DNA of 64,000 bases from Hyaloperonospora brassicae (GCA_947650285.1 CANTFL010001471.1:186001-250000); one strand, 5' to 3'; numbered from the stretch's first letter, positions 49,537 through 61,000 are shown. The notes: generated by a model from the sequence alone, not told the origin. Numbers and translations: made by a program.

Positions 49537-52300
49537 ATGGACGCCAGTCTGATGGCCAATGAAGTGTTGCTCGACAGCAGCTTTGACGACTCACGGCTTT
49601 CTGCGCACAACGACGAAGAAGAAGACGAAGAAAAAGAAGAGGAAGAAGCGCCACTTTCGCTCATTTCTGATGCGCAGGACGGACTGGAGCAGTTTAATCT
49701 TTATCGGTACATCCTTTTTGCGCTTTTTTGTGATTACCGATGTGAACATGAAGCCGTCTCGTGCTTCAGGATCTCATACAATAAGGGTCTGCACCATTGC
49801 TCATATTGTTCTGCTGCTACTGATAGGTCGTTTGGGTTTATGAGTGGACGGCGACTCCAACGACGGTATCGAGGCGTGTATCGCAAGTACTCGCTTATGA
49901 CGCAACTGGTCACGTGGCTCGTTCTTATTTACGTTGTTGTCGTGCTTGCAGCACTTGCAGCCAATCGAACAAGTACGTTGTAGTGTGAGTCAGTTCTTGT
50001 TGTCACAGCTCTCAAGTGTACATACGTTGTGGGCGGTGACGTCATTGACGCTACTTTGTCGTTGCAGCACCAAGTGGAAAACGGACGTCGCTGTCGGACA
50101 GTATTTTTTACTCCGTAGTACTTGCACTGGGTCTGTACATTCTCGTCCAGCTCGCGCTGATCGTGCGGTGGATCATTTACTGGATCATTATCGCGGAACT
50201 GCTGACCTATGCGATGACCGACAATTTCTACATACTATTCTGGATCAATGACGACACTGTGACGGACACGGATCGAAAAGTGCATCATATCACGGCCTAT
50301 GCTCTTGTTGCAGTCGAGGCCATCACGGTGCTCGCGTACTACTTTACGCATTATGTGTATCCATGGATCGTACTTCGTCAGAAAATTGATCTCCAAGACT
50401 GGTGGAACGTCAAGCCCGGTCTCGATACCAACACGTTGACATACCGCTCCAAAGCGCGCTTTTACACACGGGAGCGCCATTTGATAAAATATTGTGGAGG
50501 ACTTGACGCAGAAGGCCAGCCGCACGGATACGGTATGTGGACGGACACGGGGTACCACGGGGAGAAATTGACAGGGCAATGGGAGAATGGTGTCCCGATT
50601 GGCCCCTTCCGCAGTTTCGAGCATGGAAGTGGCTACTCGTTTGTCAACATTCGTATCGGTTTTTGCCATAACCGAGCTGAGAAGAGACCTACGGACATTT
50701 TCTTTTTCCCCAAGCACTCGGAGACTGGTCTGAACTGGGGTGTGGCAAGCGTCGAATGCTCTGTGTCGGGCGGGTTCTTCAAATACTTGCCTACGGTGAC
50801 GCATTTGACGCCGTCGTACGTAGACGACTCTCCGCAGAGTGCGGCAGACTGTCTTCCTGTGCTGCGAACCCCGACAGACGCTGTTGTATTCAGTCACGCT
50901 GGTGATGGAGCGACGTTACAAAGGCAGTCGCATCGGGATCGAGTCACGGGAAGGCGTTTGTTTCGAGAAGGGTCTGCGCCTGTGCTTGACACTCTTGGTA
51001 ACATCAATGACGACGGTGACAAAGAAGCGCTGGTTTTGCTCCACGGATACAACTGCTCTCTGGACTACGGTATGAATCGTCTTGCGCAGCTCCTCGCGCT
51101 TGGTGACTTTCCTTCGTGTATTCATCCCTTTGTGTTTAGCTGGCCCAGCGGAGGTGTGCTTGCTTACTTCCAGGGTGAGCGCGTGTTTGCACTTTTTATG
51201 AAAACGCATCAGCTGGTTTGCTGACCCCGCACTTTGTTCATTTGTGCAGCGAAGGACGTTGGTAGCGAAAGTGAGCGCACATCCGATGACTTCATCTCGT
51301 TTTTGAAGAATCTGATTGAAGCCGGCTACACAAAGCTGAACATCATCGCACACTCCATGGGGGCGCGCGTTTTCTTCGGGTCGCTCAACAGAGATCGATT
51401 TCACGAGGTTTTTCTGGTACGCTTGACAAGCATTGGCTCGCAAAACGCCATGCATATATTCTAGCTTGATTGTGCTGACCGATCTTTTACTTGGCAGGCT
51501 ACTGGAAATGTCGCGAACACGGTTGACTCCACGAGACGAAAGATGGAGCTGTCGACGCTCATTTTTTGCAACCCAGATTACGACCGCAACGGCTTTGTGA
51601 GATACGGTGGAGGGTATGATCGTGCGCGTCAGTTTTGCAGCCACATAACGCTGTACGCAGATAGCTTGGATGGCGCTCTGTTTTACTTGGAGTATCTGTC
51701 CAAGACCTCGATCGCCGGACCGGTCAATTACTCGTTGGGCCGGCGTGGACACATGATCCATCGCGACCTGGACGACGACGGAGATGTTGGACGATTGGAC
51801 ACGCAGTTCTTGGACTGGCAGAACAAGCATTTGGCTGCACCGCAAGATTTGGACCTCGCTGTTGCTGCAGTGAACCAACGTGCAGGCTATCCTGGTGTGG
51901 CTTCGTTCGCTTACAACCGTCGACGGACACACCCAACTGGCGACAAGTGCGCACCTTACGGTGTGAATGAAGAGAATGCGCCACGCCACTATCTGGACAT
52001 GGACGTGATTGACACGACTTGGATGGACAACAACGTGCATGCGATTCGACACAATTACTTCAATCTCAACCCGAGTATCGTAAGTCCTCGATACTTGTCA
52101 AGGCATATCATGTCGTCATTGCTCACATATTGTTGTTGTTTTTGTTGGCTATTATGCGTTGTGTTGTGCAGGTGGATGACCTCCGCCATTTGATCATTAC
52201 AAAGAAACGCGCCAAGCTCCGTCCTGGCCTACTCAAGACCTCGTCCGCCGAGAATGTGTACATCTTCCTGGTTGCACCGTCACATGTCAAGAACAAGTAG
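49537..52300 (+). CDS. membrane-anchored MORN and DUF900-type alpha/beta hydrolase (766 aa, six exons)
   Basis: Proposed exons: 49537-49706, 49827-49972, 50068-51174, 51250-51416, 51498-52079, 52172-52300. All introns are GT-AG, 75-120 bp, and the reading frame closes across each. The first intron is a multiple of three and could also be retained. The amino terminus has an acidic run (residues 26-38), then about four hydrophobic segments (roughly 83-103, 118-138, 140-155 and 180-198). A MORN-like motif (GQPHGYGMW...GEKLTGQWENG...GPF) lies near 255-285. The catalytic domain follows: LVLLHGYNCSLDYG, FSWPSGG, nucleophile elbow IIAHSMGAR with Ser at about 510, and LIFCNPDYD with a candidate acid Asp at about 557. 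A His in HNYFNLNP may complete the triad. HSMG without a preceding Gly is typical of DUF900 hydrolases. The substrate is unknown. Membrane plus MORN suggests lipid or bilayer contact. Confidence 0.85.
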
Positions 52301-52437
52301 TATCGATCCCCGTCCTAGCCAAAAGGACATAAATGGATTAAAGATATACCCGGTAAGCAGAAAACGACATTATCTGATTTTGAACTGTCCTGCGGCTATA
52401 ATCCGGAAAAGGATAATATAACATCCACAAAAGTGCG

Positions 52438-52450
52438 TTCATTTTGCAAA
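52438..52450 (+). promoter_or_regulatory. oomycete-type initiator with flanking region
   Basis: The string TTCATTTTGCAAA fits the oomycete initiator (YCAYTYY) followed by the flanking promoter region. It lies 206 bases before the WD-protein ATG. A likely 5'-untranslated-region intron (52555-52634, 80 bp, gtacgt...ttgcag) sits between them, which would leave a leader of about 125 bases. Confidence 0.5.
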
Positions 52451-52655
52451 GAGCGACTTGCATCGCTTCAAGTGTCTCGCAAGGAGGGCCGCGTTGTCGC
52501 TACTAGCGCCGTTCGTACTCGCTTTTAGTGCAGTGTACGCACCTCTTCTACAACGTACGTATTTTCTGTATCGATTGCATTGATGTCCACTCTCTAATGC
52601 TCATATTTGACGTCGTAAACTAGTTATATTGCAGGCTTTCACGAAAAACCGTCGA

Positions 52656-55600
52656 ATGGTGCGGAAAAAGACCTCCTGGAAGACGTTTATCGACTCTAGG
52701 CACGTCCATACCCAGCACAATGTGAAGAAAAAAGACGTCGTTGTCCCTATTGTACGCTGGAATCAACCGCCGCAAGTGGAAGTATCTTCTTTACACGTCT
52801 TCCACCTTCCAGTGTCTCAACCAAGTCAGAACTCGTCGTTTGTGGTTAATGAAGACAGCGGAAAGCGCTCTATTGGTGTAGAGAAGCAAGTGGGTGCTCG
52901 CGGTTATCAGCTGTGCGTCTTTGCCGGCACATTGGATGGCATTATTCTGTACTGGAGATTCGAGCAGGACGAAGTAGCACAGGTTAATGTTCTCGTGTTT
53001 CCAGGCACTGGAAGAAGGAGATACCCTATTGTGGGCCTGGTCAGTGGTATCGATGAATGGGGACAAAGCGTGCTGATATCTGCGACGAGAGACGGCGAAA
53101 TGGCGAGATGGCAGCTGCCTAATGGAGCCTGTGCAGAAGCTAACGCTTCGCTGGCGAAAGAGCTGTCGCCGCTGCTGGGACTCGAGATGCTGTGCAACCA
53201 ACGATTTGCGCTTGTCGTGAGTGAGGTGTCAAGGCTCATGGTGCTGGACACATGGAGGATGCAGCTGATGCACTGTGTGGACACGGCGCAAGAGCAAATT
53301 CGACGGAGTGTTGCTGTGGGAGAGTTGTCCATGTCAAGACCGAAGTCGACGCAGAAAAGGGTCATCATATCGACAAATGAGTCGAACGTTGAGACGAATA
53401 GCAGAGACGAAAGTGCGGATCAAGCGGTCAATCGCTCAGCGGAAGGACAACGGATATCGCCGTCTCGATCGTCTCCTGCTGGCGGTATCGATACGCTTTT
53501 TTCTACGAAGAGTGCAACAGCAGCGCGGCAGAATCAACGGTGGGATGCAGTGGTGCTATCACTGGGTGCTGAGGGACTTGTTAAATGTTTTTTGTGGACA
53601 CAACCAAGGGGATCGATAAGTGGCACGTTTTCTAGCGTCACTGGTAGTAACGTGTCCGCGGACAATACGCGGGGATCCTGGTGGGTACAGCGCAGCAGCT
53701 GGGTCATATCGTGGGCTGATCAGGCAGAGGACGTCACGTGTTCGCAGAGCACGTCTCTGAAGGACGGGGACAACCTGAACCCACAGACTGCTTTGATGGG
53801 CTCAATTAAGAACAGCTACTTCCCGCTTTCTGTGCAGGTGTCTTCAGATTCATCTTTCGTACTTCTCATTTGGCAGACCAAGTTTGCTGTACTCAAGCGC
53901 AAGTGGTTATGCCCGCTAGAAGCACGCAGTGATGTCCAAGCACATAGTGGACAAGATAAAATGTCTAGAACTGCCGGGGTAGGCAGCTGTCGCGTAACTC
54001 CGGCAGAGTTCGTACGCCAAGCAGCTGCTATCCATGGGAGTGACATTTCTGAGCCGTGCGGTGATGGCAGTGATAGTGAAAGTATCTATTGGGAAGATGG
54101 CAAGTTTTTAGAAGATGGCAGCATCGTTTTGTGGACAAATGCCGGCCAAGTATTTCGATTTATGCCAGCAGAATCATCAATTGACCCTGCTGGAAAGTTC
54201 TTCATTTTTACGAAAGACCACGATCGGTTGGTTCCACGGTGCGAGTCGAAAGAACTAGGCATCATTGAAAAGGGCACATACGTCACTTCGATGGGTCGCT
54301 GTAGATGCTGTAATATACCGTTGCACGAGAACAATCGCTCACAAACAAGACGGAAACTCCGAAATGCTTGGCTTGCAGAAGGACGACGGCGTTCGGGACG
54401 TACATCATGCATTGAATCTACCTTACCAGGTTCAAAGTCGACGTTGCAAGTTGTGCACACGTGCTACCGGGGAACAGTGGGATGCTGGACAATGCCAGCG
54501 GCACGACTTCCGTCACTGACGCCCGTGCCTCAATATGGCGATAGCGTGGTCAAAGCACGTATGTCACAGGCAAAAGAAACACGATTTTATTCACTCATGG
54601 ATGGATTTGAGGCAGCGGAAAAAGCTGCTCGTGGCGACATTGTTGATGCGAAAGTATGGTGTACATCTCCGCGTCGATGTTGCTTGACACACTTTATAAT
54701 TGGGAGGGAAGAGACACAGTCGTCCTCAACGTTTGATGCAGTTTGGCGAACTGGGAGACAACACGGACATCAACAAAGAACTAATGGTACAAATCTACAT
54801 TCAGCAGAACTGCCAACCACAAACCCGGCGGCAGCCAATGCCACAGCACCAGTTGCACCACGAGATGGACGTCATGGTGCTGAGAGTGAGTTCGATCAGC
54901 TGGAAGTCGACAAACTCGACCAAGAGAGGCTTGGATGTTCGGACAATCGATATTTGCTAGACGTTCCTGTTATTGTCAAGGGTTTTATGGATGGAACGCT
55001 TGATATCGAATTGTTGAGCCAAGAGCACATGTCAAGTGAAGGCGATGGCTTGACGAAAGACTCGGCAACACGACTGCAATGCCATCCCGGGAGAGTGACT
55101 GCATTGGCGCATTACTGCATGGGACTTCAGTCCACCGCAACTTTGTCGTCGAAAGCCTATTCTGATGGTCATACAAGTACAGATCTACTGAAAGAGACAT
55201 ATTTTGAAACGGCGCAAAACCCTTTTTACCCTCCGCGCTTTTGCAATCTCGCTCCAGCAAGCAATTTCGAAACGAAACAAGGTGTGCTTGGCAGTAGCTA
55301 TCAAAGCTCATTGGAAGCGAAAGCTTTAGGCGGTAGAGGTTCAATTGATGAATTGTTCTCCGATGCTACAAGCAGCCATCGTTCACTCAAGTTTGTGCTC
55401 TTTAGTGGAGGTTCAGATGGTGTCTTACGTGTAATTGAGCTCCTCTTGTATCACCCGGCTATAAATGATAAGGCAGGCGGGTCCTTTCGGCATGCAGCAA
55501 GGACGCTGCAAACATTTCACAATCACCGCAGCGCGATCCAGCAGATTCGTATCGCACCGCTAACGATGAGCAACACCGGATGTAATGGGGGAAATCAGGA

Positions 55601-58073
55601 TGCAGAGCACCCTGATCGATGGGTTGCAACGGTGGGAGAAGATTGCAAAGTAGTTGTTTACAAGCTTCAGTACTTGCGGAGTTCATCGTCTCGACAATCA
55701 GAAGCCCGAAATATGCAGACAAAACGTACTGGCGATCGCTTCGGTGTAGAGTGGAAGTGCGTGCTACAACTTTCAGAGCATGCTGACAGTATACGTGGTC
55801 TAGATTGGCATCTAGAGCGTGGTTTGCTTTACGTCGAATGCGAAGATCAGATGGTGTACGTTTGGAGCACAGATACTGGCATTTTGGAGCGTACGATTCC
55901 GTGCGCGCTGGTCTATGGTGGTGGCAGCAACTTGCTCGACGCAGAAGACAAAGCTGGTAGCATTGATTGCTCCATCGACGAATGTTCGACCTTATCTATT
56001 GGCAACACAGCCGTGCAACTTATCGCTTTGAGCGTTCTCCGAAGCTCCGAGCAACTGAAACGAAATTGGACAAGTTACTATTTGGCACATATCCAAAGCA
56101 ATAGCACAGCGGGTAAGTGCAGTGAGACCGGCCTTCAATCTTCACAAGCTTCCGTGTACGCAACTGGCTCCATGGAATTGTTCATGCTCTCGTTGCTACT
56201 ATCGTGGGGTATCACTCCTACGATTGATCAGTCGTGTCGCGACATCTTGGGTATCAAACCAGCCCGCGCACTCTACTCTTGTGCGCTGCAGGGCTTCGCT
56301 TCTAGAGCACTCACGATACCTGTTCCATGGTCAACGCCAATGAGATCATCTTTTGTTGAGAGCGAATCTCCGATATGTGCCGGGCTCGAGCTTGCAATAC
56401 CCGATGTTATGCCTGCTTTTGCACGAAACTGGCAGCACTCATCGGCGCTGTCAGCTAGCATCGCATTGGGTGTTGTATCGCTGTGTATGAGCGCAATGGA
56501 TTTTGAGCATCCAAAGTCTGGCAACCTTAGCATGTATTCCGTGAACAAGGAAGAGTTTCAAGTTTTGTGGAGTCAGCTCATCACGCAGTACTCGGTTGTG
56601 CTACCAGAATGTATCGCACAATTTCGCGAGCCAGCCCTTGAAGAGCTTGCATCCTTCGGCTTTGACCCCTGTGAGTATACGCAGTTAGCGGCACGTACAT
56701 TGTTGAGCAATGTGATCAAGCGTCTCCCTTCATCAGAGCGCAGTATATTGTCAGCAGAGTATTCGGCCAAACTCCATTGGGAGATGGTCCGTTTGGAGAT
56801 GAAGACGGGCAATTCTTTTGCGGATGCGTCGGACGGGACAGGAACCTGTGGCAATGCGAATTCGACTTCCCAGTCTACCCATAATCGTGCCCCAAGTGGA
56901 AATAGCAACAGTGCTATTGCACGCTCTAACGTACGAGTAGTGGCGTCTTCGTTAGTAGTTGAACGACTGGGTCCACATGTGCTCCTCATGAGTATGATCG
57001 GCACGTGTTTTCCTGGCGAAATCTCTCCGGCTTGCGCGCATGAAGTCTGTAGCATACTGATTTATCTACTACAAGCACCGGAACGATTCGTGGCGTCCGT
57101 GTCATCAGAGCTGCTTACAAAAGGACTGATGCTGTTCAGGCCGTATCTTGTCGACTTGTCTTCGCTCATCGTCCAGCTTCTGTTGATTGACTTGCGCGAA
57201 AAGCAGTATGGGGCACAGCGAAATGGTGGCAAAGCTACACCTTCTGCACCTGGTGGATCTCTTACCAACTTTCACGAAGGAGGAACTGGTGGAAGCAATG
57301 CGGCGATGAGTTTATTGGTGGAAGTTGGCGCGTACGAGTCAGCTTTCGTGCTCGGACTACTGCAGCAGGAAATGTGCAATCTAGATCGCCCACCAGGCTT
57401 CCACGAGAGTATTCTACTGTGCATGATGGAGCTTGTCAACGCCCACTACCTGCTCATGTGTCGGCACCTGCCGGCTCTTATAAGCACTGTGATGGCGTGT
57501 CTAGACCCAACAAAGCCCGATCGCCGCCGTCGCTGTCTCTCGTTGAGCACCCGCTGCCTGCATAGCCTTGTGCAACGATTTCCAATGGTCGACTTTCACA
57601 AGGAGACGCAGCGTTTGGCTTTGGGTACAATGGAAGCCGTGATTGTCATTTACGATCTCCGCACGGCCACCAAGTGGCGTGTTTTGGATGGTCACGCTTC
57701 CGCTGTCTCGGCCGTCCGCTTTCGATCCGACGGACGTGTTCTGGTTTCGTACGCAGCTCGAGATGGCAGTGTCCGATGGTGGAATAGTGGCAACGCTGGT
57801 CTGTTTGGTGGCATGCTCAAGATGCATCAGTCTTGCCTGAAAGAGCACACTCTGACGGCAGTCAAAGAGGGTCCGCATAGTGGGGCGCCAGCATCCATGG
57901 GTGGAGCAAGTGCTGGCCTCAAGCAGATCATCCAGACATGCCGCTTCCACTTTCTCACACGCACCGAGCAGTCTCGCGACCATGAAAGCCGGAGCAATCT
58001 GGACGAGCCACCCAAGCAACACATTTTGCGTCTCACGCGAGAAGATGCGAGCCAAGTGCAGTTCCTGCTATAA
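52656..58073 (+). CDS. WDR7 / rabconnectin-3-beta-like WD-repeat protein (1805 aa)
   Basis: One uninterrupted frame of 1805 codons. The ATG at 52656 (MVRKKTSWKTFID) is chosen because the sequence just upstream ends in a splice acceptor (ttgcag) and no earlier ATG is in frame. The beginning (VVVPIVRWNQPPQ) matches the PIVLWG start of animal WDR7. An amino-terminal WD part follows (GTLDGIILYWRFE, ATRDGEMARWQLP, up to about residue 260), then a long low-complexity linker, further WD blades near 900-1100 (VECEDQMVYVWSTDTG), a helical section, and carboxy-terminal blades at about 1645-1720 (LALGTMEAVIVIYDLRTAT, LDGHASAVSAVRF, ARDGSVRWW). Animal WDR7 is about 1490 residues, so this one is longer, chiefly through linkers. 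WDR7 works with DMXL proteins in assembling and regulating V-ATPase on endosomes and vesicles. The same role is inferred here. Confidence 0.8.
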   Translation: MVRKKTSWKTFIDSRHVHTQHNVKKKDVVVPIVRWNQPPQVEVSSLHVFHLPVSQPSQNSSFVVNEDSGKRSIGVEKQVGARGYQLCVFAGTLDGIILYWRFEQDEVAQVNVLVFPGTGRRRYPIVGLVSGIDEWGQSVLISATRDGEMARWQLPNGACAEANASLAKELSPLLGLEMLCNQRFALVVSEVSRLMVLDTWRMQLMHCVDTAQEQIRRSVAVGELSMSRPKSTQKRVIISTNESNVETNSRDESADQAVNRSAEGQRISPSRSSPAGGIDTLFSTKSATAARQNQRWDAVVLSLGAEGLVKCFLWTQPRGSISGTFSSVTGSNVSADNTRGSWWVQRSSWVISWADQAEDVTCSQSTSLKDGDNLNPQTALMGSIKNSYFPLSVQVSSDSSFVLLIWQTKFAVLKRKWLCPLEARSDVQAHSGQDKMSRTAGVGSCRVTPAEFVRQAAAIHGSDISEPCGDGSDSESIYWEDGKFLEDGSIVLWTNAGQVFRFMPAESSIDPAGKFFIFTKDHDRLVPRCESKELGIIEKGTYVTSMGRCRCCNIPLHENNRSQTRRKLRNAWLAEGRRRSGRTSCIESTLPGSKSTLQVVHTCYRGTVGCWTMPAARLPSLTPVPQYGDSVVKARMSQAKETRFYSLMDGFEAAEKAARGDIVDAKVWCTSPRRCCLTHFIIGREETQSSSTFDAVWRTGRQHGHQQRTNGTNLHSAELPTTNPAAANATAPVAPRDGRHGAESEFDQLEVDKLDQERLGCSDNRYLLDVPVIVKGFMDGTLDIELLSQEHMSSEGDGLTKDSATRLQCHPGRVTALAHYCMGLQSTATLSSKAYSDGHTSTDLLKETYFETAQNPFYPPRFCNLAPASNFETKQGVLGSSYQSSLEAKALGGRGSIDELFSDATSSHRSLKFVLFSGGSDGVLRVIELLLYHPAINDKAGGSFRHAARTLQTFHNHRSAIQQIRIAPLTMSNTGCNGGNQDAEHPDRWVATVGEDCKVVVYKLQYLRSSSSRQSEARNMQTKRTGDRFGVEWKCVLQLSEHADSIRGLDWHLERGLLYVECEDQMVYVWSTDTGILERTIPCALVYGGGSNLLDAEDKAGSIDCSIDECSTLSIGNTAVQLIALSVLRSSEQLKRNWTSYYLAHIQSNSTAGKCSETGLQSSQASVYATGSMELFMLSLLLSWGITPTIDQSCRDILGIKPARALYSCALQGFASRALTIPVPWSTPMRSSFVESESPICAGLELAIPDVMPAFARNWQHSSALSASIALGVVSLCMSAMDFEHPKSGNLSMYSVNKEEFQVLWSQLITQYSVVLPECIAQFREPALEELASFGFDPCEYTQLAARTLLSNVIKRLPSSERSILSAEYSAKLHWEMVRLEMKTGNSFADASDGTGTCGNANSTSQSTHNRAPSGNSNSAIARSNVRVVASSLVVERLGPHVLLMSMIGTCFPGEISPACAHEVCSILIYLLQAPERFVASVSSELLTKGLMLFRPYLVDLSSLIVQLLLIDLREKQYGAQRNGGKATPSAPGGSLTNFHEGGTGGSNAAMSLLVEVGAYESAFVLGLLQQEMCNLDRPPGFHESILLCMMELVNAHYLLMCRHLPALISTVMACLDPTKPDRRRRCLSLSTRCLHSLVQRFPMVDFHKETQRLALGTMEAVIVIYDLRTATKWRVLDGHASAVSAVRFRSDGRVLVSYAARDGSVRWWNSGNAGLFGGMLKMHQSCLKEHTLTAVKEGPHSGAPASMGGASAGLKQIIQTCRFHFLTRTEQSRDHESRSNLDEPPKQHILRLTREDASQVQFLL

Positions 58074-58323
58074 ACAACAACAACAACAGCAAGACGTAGC
58101 AAGGTCTCATTAGCACTGCAACTTCAACATACCGTCGCAGCAGCAGTTACGTACCACACCTGATGCAGAAAGAATGTACTGACTCATGTTAGACCCGGGC
58201 ATGTGGTCTCGCGACCATACTGTACCCCTAATGTGGCGACGTGTACCCATGATGTGGTGACCCTGTCGAACTCGCTATCATCTTTCGGATACCTCGCAGT
58301 CTTGATCAAATTCCACAAAGCAC

Positions 58324-59535
58324 ATGGCACCGCCCAGTGGTCACGCGGCCACTGCGATCGTCCAGGGCGCAGACCGCCGCGATGCAGATGAGGAGGCACT
58401 GGAAGCGGCACTGCAGGAATCACTCGCGTAATGTATTCGCTTGAGATCGCGCGTGGTATCGATCAAAAACTGTGTCTACCTAACGTGCGGAATTGTTCGA
58501 CTCCTCTGTCTGTTTTTCTGTAGTCGAGATTTTATGGCTGAGATCTTGCGCTCGGAAGATCAAACTCGCCGTCAAGTCGTCAGCAATCTACAAGGCGGTC
58601 ATGTGCAGCTTCGAACGGCATTACACGGACAAGAATGCGAGCAGCGACAGCAAATAAAAGATAGAAAAAACAACGAAGAAGGAGAAAACGAAGAAGAAGA
58701 AGCAGAAGAAAAAGGAGATGGAGAGAGCGGTGAAGACGATGAAGATGGCCAAGGGTTTTTTGGTCACGAGTCAAGAGCTACAGTAGCAGGAGAAAGCTTG
58801 CAAGACGAGGAGGAGGAGGAGACAGAAGAAGACCCGAATGAACACCACACGATGCTGAACGTTGCTGACATTTTGCTCATTGACATTTTCAAGTGGCTGG
58901 ACGAAGATGCCATTGGCATCTGCGCTTGCACGTGCAAACGAATGCTGCACGTAAGCCGGTCGGAAATTCTCTTTGAGGCATTGTGCCGACGTATCTATCC
59001 TGTGCAGAACCCGAGAGCCGCTGTGGCAGTCGCTCGCAACAAGTTTGGGCTGCGTCGTTTTCCGACGTGGTATGGCATGTTTCACGATCGACCGCGAGTA
59101 CGTTATAACGGATTCTATTGGCTCAAGGTATCGTACTACAAGAAGCCGGAGCTGAGCATGTGGACAGGTGTCGTGCCTGGCACGATCTTGAAGTGTGTAT
59201 ACTACCGCTACTTCTCGTTCCAGCGAGATGGCACAGTGTTGTATGGTATGCTGTTCAAAGCTCCACACGATGCCGAGGCGCACATTCGTGACAGACGCAA
59301 GGGCGTCTACAGCGGAACATTTTACGTCGATAAGAATGAGCTGATGGTGACGGTGCCTACAAACTGCAATGAGGTCAACTTCCGACTGACAATCACGCAA
59401 CGAGAACGTGGCAGAAACGTCAAGTTAGTTTTGAAGGAGCACTTCGCCAGCTCCGAGCCCGACGGCAGCGGTCGGATCAGTTACTATGACACCGCAGACG
59501 AAGAGTTCTACTACTACCGATTGTGGAGCCTGTGA
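58324..59535 (+). CDS. F-box protein, FBXO9/Hrt3-like, with amino-terminal UIM (371 aa, two exons)
   Basis: Exon 1 is 58324-58427 and exon 2 is 58524-59535, with a 96-bp intron gtaatg...ttctgtag. The junction turns GC|T into Ala and keeps the frame. Exon 1 encodes DADEEALEAALQESLA (residues 20-35), a good ubiquitin-interacting motif that would be missed if translation were started at the exon-2 Met (residue 39). A very acidic stretch follows (about 84-145), then an F-box (HHTMLNVADILLIDIFKWL...CACTCKRML, about 145-190). The carboxy-terminal half has the FBXO9/Hrt3 core: FYWLKVSYYKKPELSMWTG, then VYYRYFSFQRDGTVLYGM, ending in a beta-rich domain. F-box proteins hand substrates to SCF ubiquitin ligases through Skp1. 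The UIM would let this one bind ubiquitinated substrate or chains. Upstream of 58324 is a CAA-repeat stretch (58074-58089) and 230 bases with no clear promoter motif. Confidence 0.85.
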
Positions 59536-61000
59536 TACATTGCAGCGCATTTTGCGGTCGGAAGGATCAAGTTTTGTGCAAAGTAATTGCTTACAACATG
59601 TGGTGGATTGTGGTCGAATGGACGGGTTGTTTTGAATGGACGGGAACTATCGCTTTGGTCTGCTCACGAATGTAAGTCGGGAACGTGTCATTATGGAAGC
59701 TGATCTATGCCGAATCGTGCTCGTGCTGCAACAAGAAAGTGCCGAACGACAACATCTTGGAGCATGGCAGCAGCCATAGCGATGAAGTCTATCATCGAGC
59801 ATGGCGGTGATACGAAGATGAAGAAGACGCGTGCTGCAGCGACGAGGAGCCGCGCTGACATTAGAATAGCAAGGAGTCAATGCAGCTCTTGGCAAGCACA
59901 CTCGTCGAAGAGACGTGATTGTGCGCGCCAAACACAGCTATGATGCGGCTTGGTCGCCTCTGGTGACGCTCCCTGGTGTCCAGCCACGCTATATCCTGGT
60001 AGTGGCGCTGCCGGTTTGCACATCACGTGTCGACACTCGTCAGCACACGCATCTTGGCCGCCTGGATACTTGTCATCTATGCCTGTGCCCAAGAGACTCC
60101 AAGCATGGCGACGCTCATCGCATTGCTGGCCAGAGTCCTGTGATTGTGTGCAGCATATCAAGACTGTCTACACATCGAAGGCACAATGGTTTTCTCGAGT
60201 GAATACATGATGCGACAATCCCGATGTTATAAAAACTGTCACACCGCCATGCTGATACGTCTCCCTGCCGCGTCAGTGTTCGCATCGAGACAAATCCAGC
60301 ATTAGCAACGCTCAGACTGTCCGAGCATTTCGTGTGCTGCATGTCACACGCAGCATTCTTCGTGCCTCAAAGCAGCAATGCGTCACTCTTCGACCATCAT
60401 TACAACCAGTCGACCACGTGTGAGCTGCATCGAAGTCGCGATTGATCTGGAAGGTGCAATGAACGACCAGGGCTTAAAATCTTATGGCCTTCATCATATT
60501 GAATCGTGCTCTGACCATGACTAAATTGCATTTATGCGGGCTTCCGCTTTAGACACAGTTTCCGAGAAACGTAAGCAAATTGCTGGGAGTGCAGCGCAGT
60601 ACAATCGCATAACGTCACGCGATGCCATCAGCATCAGTGTCACCGAAGCTGACGGATACGTTCGGCTATTGATATGCTTTCACTTGCGACTGATCGAAGC
60701 CGTGCTTTTGGTAATGCGTCTACAACTGCTTTATGAAGTGCTACGAGTTGAGTGCACCGTGAATTTGTACCGCCGGTAAAGCGTGAGTGAGGTATGTCCT
60801 ACCAACTCTGGGTCGAGATGGCAACACGAACGACACTCGATCAATGTATCTCCTACAAATCAAGTTGCTCACATGTAGTTCACTTTATTGCATGATGACT
60901 TCCAAGAATCGCGATCGTCAAGAATTAAAAGGGATTAGTAGCTACGGCCTGCATCACATCAAGCTACAACAGCATAGACAACAACACGTGTGCTCACTTA
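59536..61000. other. intergenic region between convergent genes, no supported gene
   Basis: It lies between the 3' ends of the F-box gene and the minus-strand glycine-rich gene. Several 75-95 codon frames exist on both strands (59.7-60.3 kb; 60534-60779), some Cys rich, but none shows a signal peptide, a domain or consistent splice sites. A short frame from an ATG at 59637 (MDGNYRFGLLTN, followed by gtaagt) could be a first exon, but I could not find its continuation. Confidence 0.4.

Noticed and set aside
50916..52052. 378-codon minus-strand reading frame
   Set aside because: It lies antisense to exons 3-5 of the hydrolase gene, runs through well-defined sense introns, and has no recognisable domain. 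It is a composition shadow.
57501..58055. 184-codon minus-strand reading frame (and other minus frames in 52.8-57.3 kb)
   Set aside because: All are antisense to the continuous 1805-codon WD-protein frame.
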